From a bacterium (lineage in GTDB: Bacteria; Vulcanimicrobiota; Vulcanimicrobiia; Vulcanimicrobiales; SCRA01): DNA of 64,000 nt. Under the pieces are notes generated by a model, which made no database searches, was not told where the DNA came from, and saw nothing but the letters and a program-made list of their open reading frames with translations. The DNA lies in assembly GCA_004297985.1 (NCBI GenBank), contig SCRA01000037.1:32978-96977 (forward strand), given 5' to 3'. This document shows, piece after piece, positions 33,028 through 41,940 of the stretch (the first letter of the stretch is position 1; every line of letters begins with the position of its first letter). The position numbers were made by a program, and so were the translations under genes.

Positions 33028-34095
33028 ATGGCGAAAGTACAGCTTCGCAACCTTACGAAACGATATGGCGACTTTGTCGCGGTCGATGACTTCTCTCTTG
33101 ATGTCGCCGACGGCGAGTTCGTTGCACTGCTTGGCCCGAGCGGCTGCGGTAAGACCACCACCCTTCGTATGATTGCCGGCTTTGTCGAAGCCTCCACCGG
33201 TGAGATTCGCATTGGGGAGAGAGACGTCACCGAGTATCCTCCCTATCGGCGGAATACTGGAATGGTCTTCCAGGGCTACGCCCTCTTCCCTCACATGACG
33301 GTTTTCGAGAACGTGGCATTCGGCCTTAGGATGAGGCGTCTGGGCGCGGCTGAGACCCACGAGCGCGTTGCTCAAGCCTTAAAACTCGTAAGACTGGATG
33401 GGCACGTTGATCGGATGCCGCGTCAGTTGTCGGGAGGGCAGCAGCAGCGAGTCGCACTTGCGCGCGCGTTGGTCGTGCAGCCGGACGTGTTTCTGTTGGA
33501 CGAACCCCTCTCGAACCTCGACGCCAAGCTTCGTCAAGAAGTTCGCTTGGAAATCCGGCAGCTCCAGCAGGCCCTTGGGCTCACGACGATCTTTGTGACC
33601 CATGATCAAGAGGAGGCGCTTACGATGGCGGACCGGCTCGTCGTCATGGATCGCGGCGCCATTCAGCAAGTTGGGTCGCCGGCAGAATTGTACGACCGGC
33701 CCGTGAACCGGTTTGTCGCGGACTTCATCGGCCACTCGAATTTCTTCAACGGTCGCGTTTGCGGGCCAGGAGAGTTCAAAATGGATACGGGTGCGATCGT
33801 GAGATTCGATCCTGAGGCCGCCACGCCGCAAGGTGACGTCTCTGTTGCCGTGCGGCCGGAGAGGATCTCGTTCGGACACAGTCCAGCCGCCGGTACGATC
33901 AATTGCTTCGAGGCGGAGATCGAAGCGGTAACCTTCGCTGGGCCCCGGCTAGACCTCATACTCCGTTGCGAGGGCGACCGGATAATCGCTCACGTTCACA
34001 ATAGCGACGGCAACGTCGCGACTGAGAGGCATCACGTCGGGGAGCAGGGCTTTGCGATGTGGTCGCCATCGAGTACGCGGCTTGTTAGTCGATGA
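33028..34095 (+). CDS. Polyamine/opine-type ABC transporter ATPase (PotA-like)
   Basis: 355 residues from the ATG of MAKVQLRNLTKRYGD, with GAGGAG just upstream. Walker A is GPSGCGKTTTL, Q-loop GMVFQGYALFPHMTVFENV, signature LSGGQQQRVALARAL, Walker B VFLLDEPLSNLD, switch His FVTHDQEEAL. After residue about 240 comes the TOBE regulatory domain (SVAVRPERISFG). It is the ATPase of the Pot-type importer; probably a homodimer serving both permeases. Confidence 0.92.
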   Translation: MAKVQLRNLTKRYGDFVAVDDFSLDVADGEFVALLGPSGCGKTTTLRMIAGFVEASTGEIRIGERDVTEYPPYRRNTGMVFQGYALFPHMTVFENVAFGLRMRRLGAAETHERVAQALKLVRLDGHVDRMPRQLSGGQQQRVALARALVVQPDVFLLDEPLSNLDAKLRQEVRLEIRQLQQALGLTTIFVTHDQEEALTMADRLVVMDRGAIQQVGSPAELYDRPVNRFVADFIGHSNFFNGRVCGPGEFKMDTGAIVRFDPEAATPQGDVSVAVRPERISFGHSPAAGTINCFEAEIEAVTFAGPRLDLILRCEGDRIIAHVHNSDGNVATERHHVGEQGFAMWSPSSTRLVSR

Positions 34096-34152
34096 ACCCT
34101 TCGGGTGTGTTGAATAGTTCACACTTACCGCGATAGAGGAGCAAACAGGATC

Positions 34153-35199
34153 ATGCCGCACATATCACGCGCAGACTTTGTACGCGGAGCCGCGGGAGCG
34201 ACAGCACTCGGTCTAACGGCCATGCCGCGTCTTGCCCTGGCGGCCGACGAGTGCCGACAAGTTGTCGTTACCACCTGGGGCGGCGACTACGATCGGTTTC
34301 TCAAGCAGTTCGTAGAGCCTCCGTTGGTTGCTAAAGGAGTTCAGGTCTTACCCGACATTACCCAGGAGCCCCAGCGCATGACGAAGCTGCTTGCTGAGCG
34401 CAGCTTGAAGAAGGGCAGTCTCGATGTCGTGTCCTTCAGCGACGCTAGCATGTTTCAAATGTACGAGGATGGCGTTCTCGGCTCTTTGGATTTCGCGAAA
34501 CTTCCAAATGCCAAGTACATCCTGAAGCAGTTTGCAAATGCGTATTCCGTGCCGCACATCTTCAGCGCGCAAGTAATCGTTTACACGCCCGATCATATAA
34601 AGGGCGCACCAGACTCGTACGCGGCGTTCTGGGATTCGAAGTACAAGGGGCGGGTTGGCATCCAGCGGACGGAATGGGTAAACTGGCTGCAACTCGCGGC
34701 CCAAGTCGGCGGCGGATCTCCTTCGAACTACGAGCCCGGCAAGAAGCTTCTCATGGACCTCAAGAAGAACCAGCCGCGAATCTACCCGACTCAGGAGACC
34801 CTTGCGGCCGGAATTGCGAATGGTGACGTATGGCTAACGCCTGATTGGAGAGCGCGAGCGTACATGTGGGCGAAGGGCGGCCTGAAAGTCGAGAGCTCTG
34901 TTCCCAAGGAGGGAGCGCTGCCGGTGGTCTACCGTGCGGGGTATGCCAAGAATGCCCCTGACGGGCCGTGCTGCATCGCGTACCTCGATGCCATGCTGGA
35001 CGCAAAGGCTCAGGTTGAGTTTGCTACCAACATGGGATACGTGCCGACAGTGAGCAATGCAAAGCTTCCTGAGGACCTAGAACGTCGGATTGGTTTCTCA
35101 GAGGAGCAGCGGGCGCATTTCTACCCACAAGACTTTCGGTACATCGCGAAAAACAATTCGCAGTGGCTCCAGTGGTGGAACCAAGAATTCCTCGCATAG
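34153..35199 (+). CDS. Pot/Fe-type periplasmic binding protein (PotD-like)
   Basis: 348 residues. The N-terminus RADFVRGAAGATALGLTAMPRLALAAD is a signal peptide, with a weak Tat-like RADF start. VVVTTWGGDYDRFLKQFVEPPLVAKG, LDVVSFSDASMFQMYEDGVL, YAAFWDSKYKGRVGIQ and LTPDWRARAYMW are features of the cluster-D solute-binding proteins that bind polyamines, opines or small amino acids. GAGG precedes the start. The downstream M24 protein and amidohydrolase suggest that the ligand has a C-N bond to be hydrolysed. Confidence 0.88.
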   Translation: MPHISRADFVRGAAGATALGLTAMPRLALAADECRQVVVTTWGGDYDRFLKQFVEPPLVAKGVQVLPDITQEPQRMTKLLAERSLKKGSLDVVSFSDASMFQMYEDGVLGSLDFAKLPNAKYILKQFANAYSVPHIFSAQVIVYTPDHIKGAPDSYAAFWDSKYKGRVGIQRTEWVNWLQLAAQVGGGSPSNYEPGKKLLMDLKKNQPRIYPTQETLAAGIANGDVWLTPDWRARAYMWAKGGLKVESSVPKEGALPVVYRAGYAKNAPDGPCCIAYLDAMLDAKAQVEFATNMGYVPTVSNAKLPEDLERRIGFSEEQRAHFYPQDFRYIAKNNSQWLQWWNQEFLA

Positions 35200-35222
35200 G
35201 GAGCGGCCCGCAGCGGCCACAA

Positions 35223-36104
35223 GTGACCAAGGCACGGGCTAACCGTGGTAGACCAAGCAACGGCGTCGCCGCGACGTCGTTGCTCGGTCCCGCCACGCTT
35301 TTCGTGCTAGCGTTTCTCCTGCTGCCGATGCTCGTCGTGCTGCGCTACAGCGTCAACAGGTACGTGCCGGGCGGCCTTATGCTGCAGGTCTTTACCCTGG
35401 AGAACTACGCCCATTTCTTTCAAGACCACTATTTTCACAAGGTACTCTTGACTACCGTCTGGGTATCGGTCGTCTGCACGATCGTCAGCCTCGTCTTAGC
35501 CTTCCCGCTGGCGTACTTCCTTGCCCGCACGCGTAGCGCGGCGAAGAGTCTCTTGGTCATGCTTGTGGTCTTTCCGCTGCTCGTCGGCAATGTTGTGCGC
35601 GCAGCGGGCTGGATGGCTTTATTGGATACCAAAGGCGTCGTAAACTCGACATTGGAGGCGCTCCACATTATCAAGGCACCGCTCAACATCATGTACACGA
35701 CAGGTGCCGTCATGATTGGCATTATCTCCATTGTCACGCCATTCATGGTATTAACGCTACAGAGCGTTCTTGAAGGGATCAATTACTCGGTCGAAGAGGC
35801 GGCGCTCAACCTGGGCGCCTCGCCCATACGGACGTTCGCCAAGGTAACCCTCCCGCTAGCAATGCCTGGCGTGATCGCGGGAACCTCGCTTGTCTTCATC
35901 TTGTGCATGAATGCATATGCAACGCCGGTCCTCTTGGGAGGTCCGAGCTTCCAAATGATGGCGCAGACCATCTACGATCAAATTTCAAATACCCAGAACT
36001 GGCCATTTGGGGCGGCGCTTGCGTTCGTCCTGATGTTCGTGACCGTGGCCCTCACGGTAATCGCTCAAATGTTCTTGCAGCGGCGGTACAAAAGTGCGGA
36101 GTGA
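35223..36104 (+). CDS. Polyamine/opine-type ABC transporter permease (PotB-like)
   Basis: The track ORF starts inside the binding-protein gene; I use the GTG of VTKARANRGRPSNGV, 24 bases after that gene's stop, giving about 293 residues, though the start is uncertain. Six membrane segments; LLGPATLFVLAFLLLPMLVVLRYSV is the PotB N-terminus, and VEEAALNLGASPIRTFAKVTLPLAMPGVIAG the EAA coupling loop. It pairs with the PotC-like permease at the head of the operon. Confidence 0.88.
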   Translation: MTKARANRGRPSNGVAATSLLGPATLFVLAFLLLPMLVVLRYSVNRYVPGGLMLQVFTLENYAHFFQDHYFHKVLLTTVWVSVVCTIVSLVLAFPLAYFLARTRSAAKSLLVMLVVFPLLVGNVVRAAGWMALLDTKGVVNSTLEALHIIKAPLNIMYTTGAVMIGIISIVTPFMVLTLQSVLEGINYSVEEAALNLGASPIRTFAKVTLPLAMPGVIAGTSLVFILCMNAYATPVLLGGPSFQMMAQTIYDQISNTQNWPFGAALAFVLMFVTVALTVIAQMFLQRRYKSAE

Positions 36105-36142
36105 CGGATCACCTCTTTAACACTGCAGAGGAGAAGTAGTCG

Positions 36143-37333
36143 ATGCCATTCTTATCGGAATCCGTCTTTCGTTATCGTCGAGAGCTCATGCGCGAGGTGA
36201 TGGAAGCGAATCGACTCGATGCGCTGTTGTTCGGCAGCCCCGAGTTTTTTCAGTTTGCCACAAACTTTCACGTAGATGTACAGACCTGGGAACGGCCGAT
36301 CGCAGCGGTTGTACCGAAGGACGGCGAGCCGTTCGTCGTGATGCATGAGCTCTCGACGAATCACGTACGCTTCCATCAGGAGCGGGGTGCGTTTTGGCCC
36401 GAGGATGTGCGCTTCTATAGTGAACACGTACGCCTTACCGATCGCGTGCATACGCGGTCGGAATGGCCTCTTCTGATCGCGAGCCTGCTTCGGCTGCATG
36501 GACTCGCGCACAGCAGGGTCGGAGTGGAGTCCGTCTCGGGTTGGCTTGATAGAGTAGCCGCCGCCGCTCCTGGTCTGAAGCTGGTCGCAGTCCTCGACGA
36601 TCTGAGGGGAATGCGATGGGTGAAGCACGAGGAGGAGCTGACCCTCCATCGGCAAGCTGCGGCATTATGCGACTTCGGACAGGAGCTCTATCGAAAACAT
36701 ATCCGCCCGGGGCGCCTGGTGCAAGAGCTCGACTTCACCCTAGCCGGCATGATCGCGGAGGAGGGAGCGCGACGCCATCCGGGCGAGCATCTTGAGCCGC
36801 GTTGCATGACGTTGACCGGTGTCGATTCCTCGTCGCCGCACGGCAATGGAGCGCCCACGGGCGCGAGATTCCAGGAAGGCGATGGCGTTGTCGTCATTTG
36901 TAACATGCGTCTCAACGGTATGATGACCGAGAACGAGCGAACCTACTTCGTGGGCAAACCGAGTAGCCAACAGCGACAGCTGTTTGCCGCTGCCCATGCG
37001 GCGAACTCGGCGGGCAAGGACGCTGCTCGCCTGGGAAATCGCGTTTCCGACATCGATGCGGCCGCGCAAGAAGCGATCGAGAAGGCAGGTTTCGGAAACC
37101 GGATTCTTCATCGAACTGGCCACGGTTTGGGCGTACAGGGACATGAGTATCCCGACGATATGCCTTTCAACCAGAGGCAGCTGAAGGCGAACGAGGTGTA
37201 CTCGATCGAGCCGGGCATCTACGTATACGGATTGGGCGGGTTCAGAATCGACGATACGGTCGTTGTTGGTCCGGAACCGGAGGTGCTCACCTCGTCACCG
37301 CGCGAGCTCGAAGATTGTACGCTGCCGGTTTAA
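36143..37333 (+). CDS. M24-family (creatinase/prolidase fold) hydrolase, metal ligands altered
   Basis: 396 residues. The N-domain is FRYRRELMREVMEANRLDALLFGSPEFFQFATNF; the C-domain has the pita-bread fold. At the metal site the first Asp is missing and the second is Glu (VVVICNMRLNGMMTENERT), His is kept (HRTGHGLGVQGHEYPD), the fourth Glu is kept (SIEPGIYVYG) and the fifth is Asp (FRIDDTVVV). It is therefore more like creatinase-type hydrolases than metallo-prolidase. GAGGAG lies close to the ATG. It follows the Pot-type transporter and precedes an amidohydrolase, so the three probably act on one imported nitrogen compound. Confidence 0.85.
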   Translation: MPFLSESVFRYRRELMREVMEANRLDALLFGSPEFFQFATNFHVDVQTWERPIAAVVPKDGEPFVVMHELSTNHVRFHQERGAFWPEDVRFYSEHVRLTDRVHTRSEWPLLIASLLRLHGLAHSRVGVESVSGWLDRVAAAAPGLKLVAVLDDLRGMRWVKHEEELTLHRQAAALCDFGQELYRKHIRPGRLVQELDFTLAGMIAEEGARRHPGEHLEPRCMTLTGVDSSSPHGNGAPTGARFQEGDGVVVICNMRLNGMMTENERTYFVGKPSSQQRQLFAAAHAANSAGKDAARLGNRVSDIDAAAQEAIEKAGFGNRILHRTGHGLGVQGHEYPDDMPFNQRQLKANEVYSIEPGIYVYGLGGFRIDDTVVVGPEPEVLTSSPRELEDCTLPV

Positions 37334-37354
37334 CTTGGAGTTTGGGAGACGATA

Positions 37355-38590
37355 GTGGAACAGATAGTACTACGGAATTGTGCGTTGCTGGTCCCGGGCG
37401 AGGACGATACCCGCGGCGGGTACGACGTGCTCATCGAAGGCGACCGTATCCGGCAGGTGTCGGATCGGCCAATCGTGGCATCTAACGCTCGCTCCGTCGA
37501 TGTGGGTGGAAAGACCGTCATGCCTGGCCTTATCGACTGTCATGTCCATGTCATGTCGGTAGTCGCCAACCCAACCGAGAACGCAGGGTTGCCGAACCAG
37601 ACCACGGCGTACGCGGTAATTCCGGTGCTGCGTTCGATGCTGTCGCGTGGGTATACGACGGTACGAGATGCGGCGGGTGCAGATTTCTTCCTCGCCCAGG
37701 CGATCGAAAGCGGTTACATCGACGGTCCCCGCATCTTTCCGTCCGGAAAGGCGCTTAGTCAGACGGGTGGGCATGGCGACTTTCGTCGGCGGACAGACCA
37801 TCTTGAGCCTTCGTGCTGCTCAGACCGCCTTGGGATGCTTACGCGTGTCGAGGATGGCGTCGATAGTGTGCGGAAGGCAACGCGTGAAGAGCTTCTCAAA
37901 GGTGCGACGCAGATCAAGATCACGGCTTCGGGCGGAGTGGCGTCTTCCGCGGATCGGATCGATAATACCGGCTTCTCGCTCGACGAGATTCGTGCCATCG
38001 TGGAGGAGGCCGCGGCTACAAACACCTACGTCTTGGCCCACGCTTATACACCACGCGCGATTCGTCGTGCAATTGATTGCGGCGTCCGCACGATTGAGCA
38101 CGGCAACCTCGTCGACGAGGAGACGGCGAAGCGGATGCATGAGCTCGGCGTGTACGCCGTTCCGACGCTCGTAACATATGATGCGCTTGCAAAGCACGGA
38201 GAGCACTTTGGGCTCTATCCAGAGAGCATCGCAAAGGTGGCCGATGTTCGTGAAGCTGGGCTTCGCTCCCTCGAGATTTTCAGGAACGCTGATGTGAAGA
38301 TCGGCTTCGGCACGGACTTGCTGGGCGAAATGCACAAGTATCAGAGTGACGAGTTTCAGATCCGAGCGAGCGTTCTCAAGCCGAGCGAGATTATCGCCAG
38401 CGCGACAGCTACCAACGCCGAGATACTCCGGATGCAAGGACAACTCGGCTGCATAGAACCAGGAGCGTTTGCAGATCTTCTCGTCGTTGACGGTAACCCG
38501 CTGCGCGATATCTCCTTGCTTGCCGGGCAAGGGGAGCATCTTACCGCGATCATGAAGTCCGGGTGCTTCTTCAAGAATGAGCTAGCGTAA
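37355..38590 (+). CDS. Metal-dependent amidohydrolase (imidazolonepropionase/prolidase-like)
   Basis: 411 residues, GTG start with GGAG nearby. Amidohydrolase-superfamily metal ligands are visible in order: GLIDCHVHV (HxH), QIKITASGGV (lysine strand), VLAHAYTP (His), TIEHGNLVDEE (His), GFGTDLLG (Asp), followed by the C-terminal beta-sandwich (PGAFADLLVVDGNPLRDI). This subgroup hydrolyses cyclic amides, N-acyl amino acids or Xaa-Pro dipeptides with zinc. It is the last gene of the Pot-type operon. The exact substrate is unknown. Confidence 0.88.
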   Translation: MEQIVLRNCALLVPGEDDTRGGYDVLIEGDRIRQVSDRPIVASNARSVDVGGKTVMPGLIDCHVHVMSVVANPTENAGLPNQTTAYAVIPVLRSMLSRGYTTVRDAAGADFFLAQAIESGYIDGPRIFPSGKALSQTGGHGDFRRRTDHLEPSCCSDRLGMLTRVEDGVDSVRKATREELLKGATQIKITASGGVASSADRIDNTGFSLDEIRAIVEEAAATNTYVLAHAYTPRAIRRAIDCGVRTIEHGNLVDEETAKRMHELGVYAVPTLVTYDALAKHGEHFGLYPESIAKVADVREAGLRSLEIFRNADVKIGFGTDLLGEMHKYQSDEFQIRASVLKPSEIIASATATNAEILRMQGQLGCIEPGAFADLLVVDGNPLRDISLLAGQGEHLTAIMKSGCFFKNELA

Positions 38591-38606
38591 GGGTAGGCTG
38601 CCGGGG

Positions 38607-39320
38607 TTACTTCAGACCGAAGTAGGCACGCCTGATCGCGTCGTTCTCGCGAGCTTCGCCCACGGATCCGTTGAAGCCGATGCGCCCTCCGTCGAGCGTA
38701 TAGACGCGGTCGGCGATCTCGAGAAACGTCACGTTCTGCTCGGCGATCAGCAGCGAGAGATCGGGGGCGCGATGGAAGCCGGCCAGCACCTGCACGACCT
38801 CCTTGACGAAGAGCGGCGAGAGGCCGGCGGAGGGCTCGTCCATGACCAAGAGGTGCGGCTTGGCCGCCAGGGCCTTGGCCACGCCCAGCATCTTGCGCTG
38901 GCCGCCGCTGAGGCTGCCGGCGGCTTCGCGGCGGCGATGCCCAAGATCGGGAAAGATCTCGTAGAGCCCGGTGATGCGCTCCTTCGCCTCATGACGGGGG
39001 AGAAATTGCGTGCCGATGTCGAGGTTGTCTTCGATGCTCAGATCGGGAAAGACGCCCATCTCCGACATGTAGACGATACCACGGCGTACGCGTGCGTCCG
39101 TCGGCAAATGCGTGATCTCTTCGCCTTTGAAGCGGATCGACCCGTGCCACGCGCAGATCAGCCCGAGGAGCGTCTTGAGCAGCGTCGTCTTCCCCGCACC
39201 GTTGGAGCCGAGAAGGACAACGGTCTCACCTTCGTGCAGGTGCAGCTCCACGCCCCAGAGGACCTGCAACTGACCGTAGCCGGACTCCAACCCTTCGACG
39301 GCCAGCAGCTCATCGGTCAT
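38607..39320 (-). CDS. livF: Branched-chain-type ABC transporter, ATPase LivF (third LIV system)
   Basis: 237 residues. Walker A is GSNGAGKTTLL, the signature LSGGQRKMLGVAKAL, Walker B LLVMDEPSAGL; VYMSEMGVFPDLSIEDNLDIG is the Q-loop. It is the last gene of the third LIV operon and converges with the amidohydrolase gene across only 16 bases, with no obvious terminator between them. Confidence 0.92.
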   Translation of the reverse strand: MTDELLAVEGLESGYGQLQVLWGVELHLHEGETVVLLGSNGAGKTTLLKTLLGLICAWHGSIRFKGEEITHLPTDARVRRGIVYMSEMGVFPDLSIEDNLDIGTQFLPRHEAKERITGLYEIFPDLGHRRREAAGSLSGGQRKMLGVAKALAAKPHLLVMDEPSAGLSPLFVKEVVQVLAGFHRAPDLSLLIAEQNVTFLEIADRVYTLDGGRIGFNGSVGEARENDAIRRAYFGLK

Positions 39321-39326
39321 CGCGTA

Positions 39327-40058
39327 TCAACCTCCCAAGAAAACTTCGATCACCTGCGGGTCCCGCGATGCTTCACCAAGGCCGCCGTGGAAGATGTCGC
39401 GCCCAGCGTTCATCACGACCACGCGGTGCGCGATGCGGTCGATGAAGCCCAGCAGATGCTCGACGACCACGAGCGCGATGCCAAGGTGGGTGAGTGAGAT
39501 CAGCTTCTCGGCCACGACCTCGAGCTCCGATGGATTGAGACCGGCTGCGAGCTCGTCCACGAGCAGCAGGCGCGGACGCGTGGAGAGCGCCCGCGCCAAG
39601 TCGAGCATCTTTTGCTGCGCGCTGTTGAGGGTCGCCGCTTGGCGCTCCACTACGTCCCCTAGTCCGGCGAAGGCGATGAATTCGCGGGGATCGGCGTGCG
39701 GATCGCGCCCGTAGGCGACGGCGATCTCCACGTTCTCTCGCACGGTGAAGGCGAGAAACGGCTTGGGTACTTGGAAGGTTCGATTGACGCCCAAGCGGAC
39801 CAGGCGATGCGAGGGGAGGCCCCCCGCCGCGTGGCCGTCCAGCAGCACGCGCCCGCCGTCCGGACGGTAGATGCCCGAGATCACGTTGATGCACGTCGTC
39901 TTGCCGGACCCGTTGGGGCCGACCAATCCCAAGATCTCGCCAGCGTTCAACGTGAAGCCGACGCCATCGAGCGCGCGGAAGCCTCCGAAGCGCTTGACGA
40001 GGTGCTCGACGGCGAGGATCGGGGGCCGGCCGGCACCGCTGGAGCCTTCACGGGACAC
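39327..40058 (-). CDS. livG: Branched-chain-type ABC transporter, ATPase LivG (third LIV system)
   Basis: 243 residues. Walker A is GPNGSGKTTCI; the signature is degenerate (LNSAQQKMLDLARAL) and Walker B has DEL for DEP (LLLVDELAAGL). RTFQVPKPFLAFTVRENVEIA is the LivG Q-loop. Its start overlaps the livM stop by 11 bases, and livF follows after 6 bases. The changed signature and Walker B suggest that LivF may carry the more active site in this pair. Confidence 0.9.
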   Translation of the reverse strand: MSREGSSGAGRPPILAVEHLVKRFGGFRALDGVGFTLNAGEILGLVGPNGSGKTTCINVISGIYRPDGGRVLLDGHAAGGLPSHRLVRLGVNRTFQVPKPFLAFTVRENVEIAVAYGRDPHADPREFIAFAGLGDVVERQAATLNSAQQKMLDLARALSTRPRLLLVDELAAGLNPSELEVVAEKLISLTHLGIALVVVEHLLGFIDRIAHRVVVMNAGRDIFHGGLGEASRDPQVIEVFLGG

Positions 40059-40992
40059 GGCGCGTTCCCCGATCGATCAGCGAGACGATGCCGTTAGGCA
40101 GGAAGAGGATGAGCAAGACGATCAGCAGTCCGTAGATGAGTTGGAAATAAGCCGGCGTCGAGATGCCGATAACGTTGTAGATGCCGTAGAGAATGAGCAC
40201 GCCTAGGATCGGGCCAACCAGCGTCGCGGTGCCGCCGAAGAGCGCGAAGACGATGGCGAAGATGCTCACGCTGAGATCGAAGACCGTTTCGGGATAGAAG
40301 ACGGAGACATACCAGGCGAAGATGCCGCCGATGAGCCCCGCTACCAGCGCGCTCATGAGCCATGCCAGCACGCGGCCGCGGACGACGTTCACCCCCGCCA
40401 TGCCGGCGCTGATCGGGTCTTCCCGAATAGCCTGAAGCGCGAGGCCGAAGCGGGAGCTCTTCAGGTACACGACGATGGCGAGCGTGAAGGCCAGCGTCAC
40501 GACGGCCGCTCCATAGCTCAACGTGGGATTGTAGATCTTCTCGAGGCTGATGCCGTAGGGTCCCTTGGTGAAGTCCGTGAGATTGGGATTGGAGACGATC
40601 TGCAGCACGGCCTCCGACGCCGCGAGGTTCGCCACGGCGAAGTACGCGCCGGAAAGACGCAGCAGCGGCGTGAGGATCAAGGCCAGGATGATGGCGACGA
40701 GCGTTCCTAGAGCAAGCGCCGCCAGGGGCGGCGTATGCCAGTGGAGCACGGCGAGCGAGAAGCCGTAGGCACCGGCGCCGAAGAAGCCAACGTAGCCGAA
40801 CGGCAGGTAGCCGGTGAATCCGTAGATGATATTGAGGCCTTGCGCCAGCACCAGATAGACGATGGTGTTGAAGAGCAGCAGCTGGTTCGAATAGACGCGC
40901 GGTGCAGCCGCGAACGCTGCGACGACCGCCACGAGGATCACCAGCATCGGGATCAGGCGCTTGGGCGCCGGCCGGACCGCGAGTCTACGCAT
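40048..40992 (-). CDS. livM: Branched-chain-type ABC transporter, permease LivM (third LIV system)
   Basis: 314 residues, about ten membrane helices. YLVLAQGLNIIYGFTGYLPFGYVGFFGAGAYG is the LivM core and GLALQAIREDPISAGMAGVNVVRGRVLAW the coupling-helix region. FALFGGTATLVGPILGVLILYGI precedes the last helices. It overlaps livH by 8 bases and livG by 11, so the set is translationally coupled. Confidence 0.92.
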   Translation of the reverse strand: MRRLAVRPAPKRLIPMLVILVAVVAAFAAAPRVYSNQLLLFNTIVYLVLAQGLNIIYGFTGYLPFGYVGFFGAGAYGFSLAVLHWHTPPLAALALGTLVAIILALILTPLLRLSGAYFAVANLAASEAVLQIVSNPNLTDFTKGPYGISLEKIYNPTLSYGAAVVTLAFTLAIVVYLKSSRFGLALQAIREDPISAGMAGVNVVRGRVLAWLMSALVAGLIGGIFAWYVSVFYPETVFDLSVSIFAIVFALFGGTATLVGPILGVLILYGIYNVIGISTPAYFQLIYGLLIVLLILFLPNGIVSLIDRGTRRVP

Positions 40993-41860
40993 TGCGCATG
41001 CGCCGTCCGAAGAGCCCGGTGGGCTTCACCAGGAGGATCGCGATCAGCAGCAGATACGGCAGCAGGTTTGCCCACGACGAGAAGTACGTCTGCATGAACA
41101 TCAGTGCGACGCCGTAGATGATGCCGCCGGCCACCGTGCCCAGCGGATTTCCCAGCGAGCCTATCACGATCACCGCGAACGAGGTGATCGTGATGCCTAC
41201 GCCCATCGACGGCGTGATGCTTCCCATCATGAACGGACTCAAGACCCCAGCTACAGCGGCGCCCGCGATCCCGATCCCGAAAGCGATCGCCGAGATGCGC
41301 TGGACGTCGATTCCCGTACTCAACGCCTCCTCGCGCTGGGCCATGACGGCGCGCGTCAGCTGGCCGATACGCGTGCGATAGAGGTAGATATAGATGGCGC
41401 CGACCGCGAGCAGGCTGATTGCGCCGCTGACGACCCACGCAACAGGAAACGTCTGTTGGAAGAGCGAGATCGGACCGTCTCCCAACACCGTGCCGGGGAT
41501 CGAGCGCTCGCTGCTGCCGAAGCGCAGCGTCGCCAACGCCTCGATGACTTGCGAGAGGCCGAAGAAGAGGATCAAGGAGAGCATCTCCGGGTCGCGCGAG
41601 GCTTGCAGCCGCGGCACCAGCAGATAGTACAACGGGAAACCAATGAGCACGAAGATCACGATCTCCACGAGCAGCGTGATCAGGGGGTTCACGTGGAAAT
41701 CCGTGAAGACGATGTATGCGCCGTACCCGCCAAGCATCAGGAAGTCGCCATGGGCGAGATTGACGATCTTCATCACGCCGAAGATCAAGTTCAACCCCAG
41801 GGCGACGAGGCCGAAGTAGAGGCCGAAGAGGATCCCTGCGAGCAACGAGTATTCGAGCAT
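40985..41860 (-). CDS. livH: Branched-chain-type ABC transporter, permease LivH (third LIV system)
   Basis: I use the ATG of MLEYSLLAGILFGLYFGLVA, which has GGGAG four bases upstream; the track start lies 14 codons earlier. 291 residues. GLNLIFGVMKIVNLAHGDFLMLGGYGAY is the LivH N-terminus and VIGSLGNPLGTVAGGIIYGV the C-terminal motif. An 80-base gap with a strong hairpin separates it from the binding-protein gene. Confidence 0.92.
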   Translation of the reverse strand: MLEYSLLAGILFGLYFGLVALGLNLIFGVMKIVNLAHGDFLMLGGYGAYIVFTDFHVNPLITLLVEIVIFVLIGFPLYYLLVPRLQASRDPEMLSLILFFGLSQVIEALATLRFGSSERSIPGTVLGDGPISLFQQTFPVAWVVSGAISLLAVGAIYIYLYRTRIGQLTRAVMAQREEALSTGIDVQRISAIAFGIGIAGAAVAGVLSPFMMGSITPSMGVGITITSFAVIVIGSLGNPLGTVAGGIIYGVALMFMQTYFSSWANLLPYLLLIAILLVKPTGLFGRRMRNA

Positions 41861-41890
41861 GCTGCTCCCACGTGATGCCCTGTATGCGAA

Positions 41891-41918
41891 GTGCCCCTCC
41901 ACCGGAAGGGAGGGGCAC
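41891..41918 (-). other. mRNA-stability hairpin between binding protein and livH
   Basis: GTGCCCCTCC and GGAGGGGCAC form a perfect 10-bp stem with an 8-base loop. No T-run follows on the minus strand. In many ABC operons such hairpins after the binding-protein gene protect its mRNA and lower expression of the membrane genes. Confidence 0.65.
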
Positions 41919-41940
41919 CATCGTCTGCGTTCGAGTTCGC

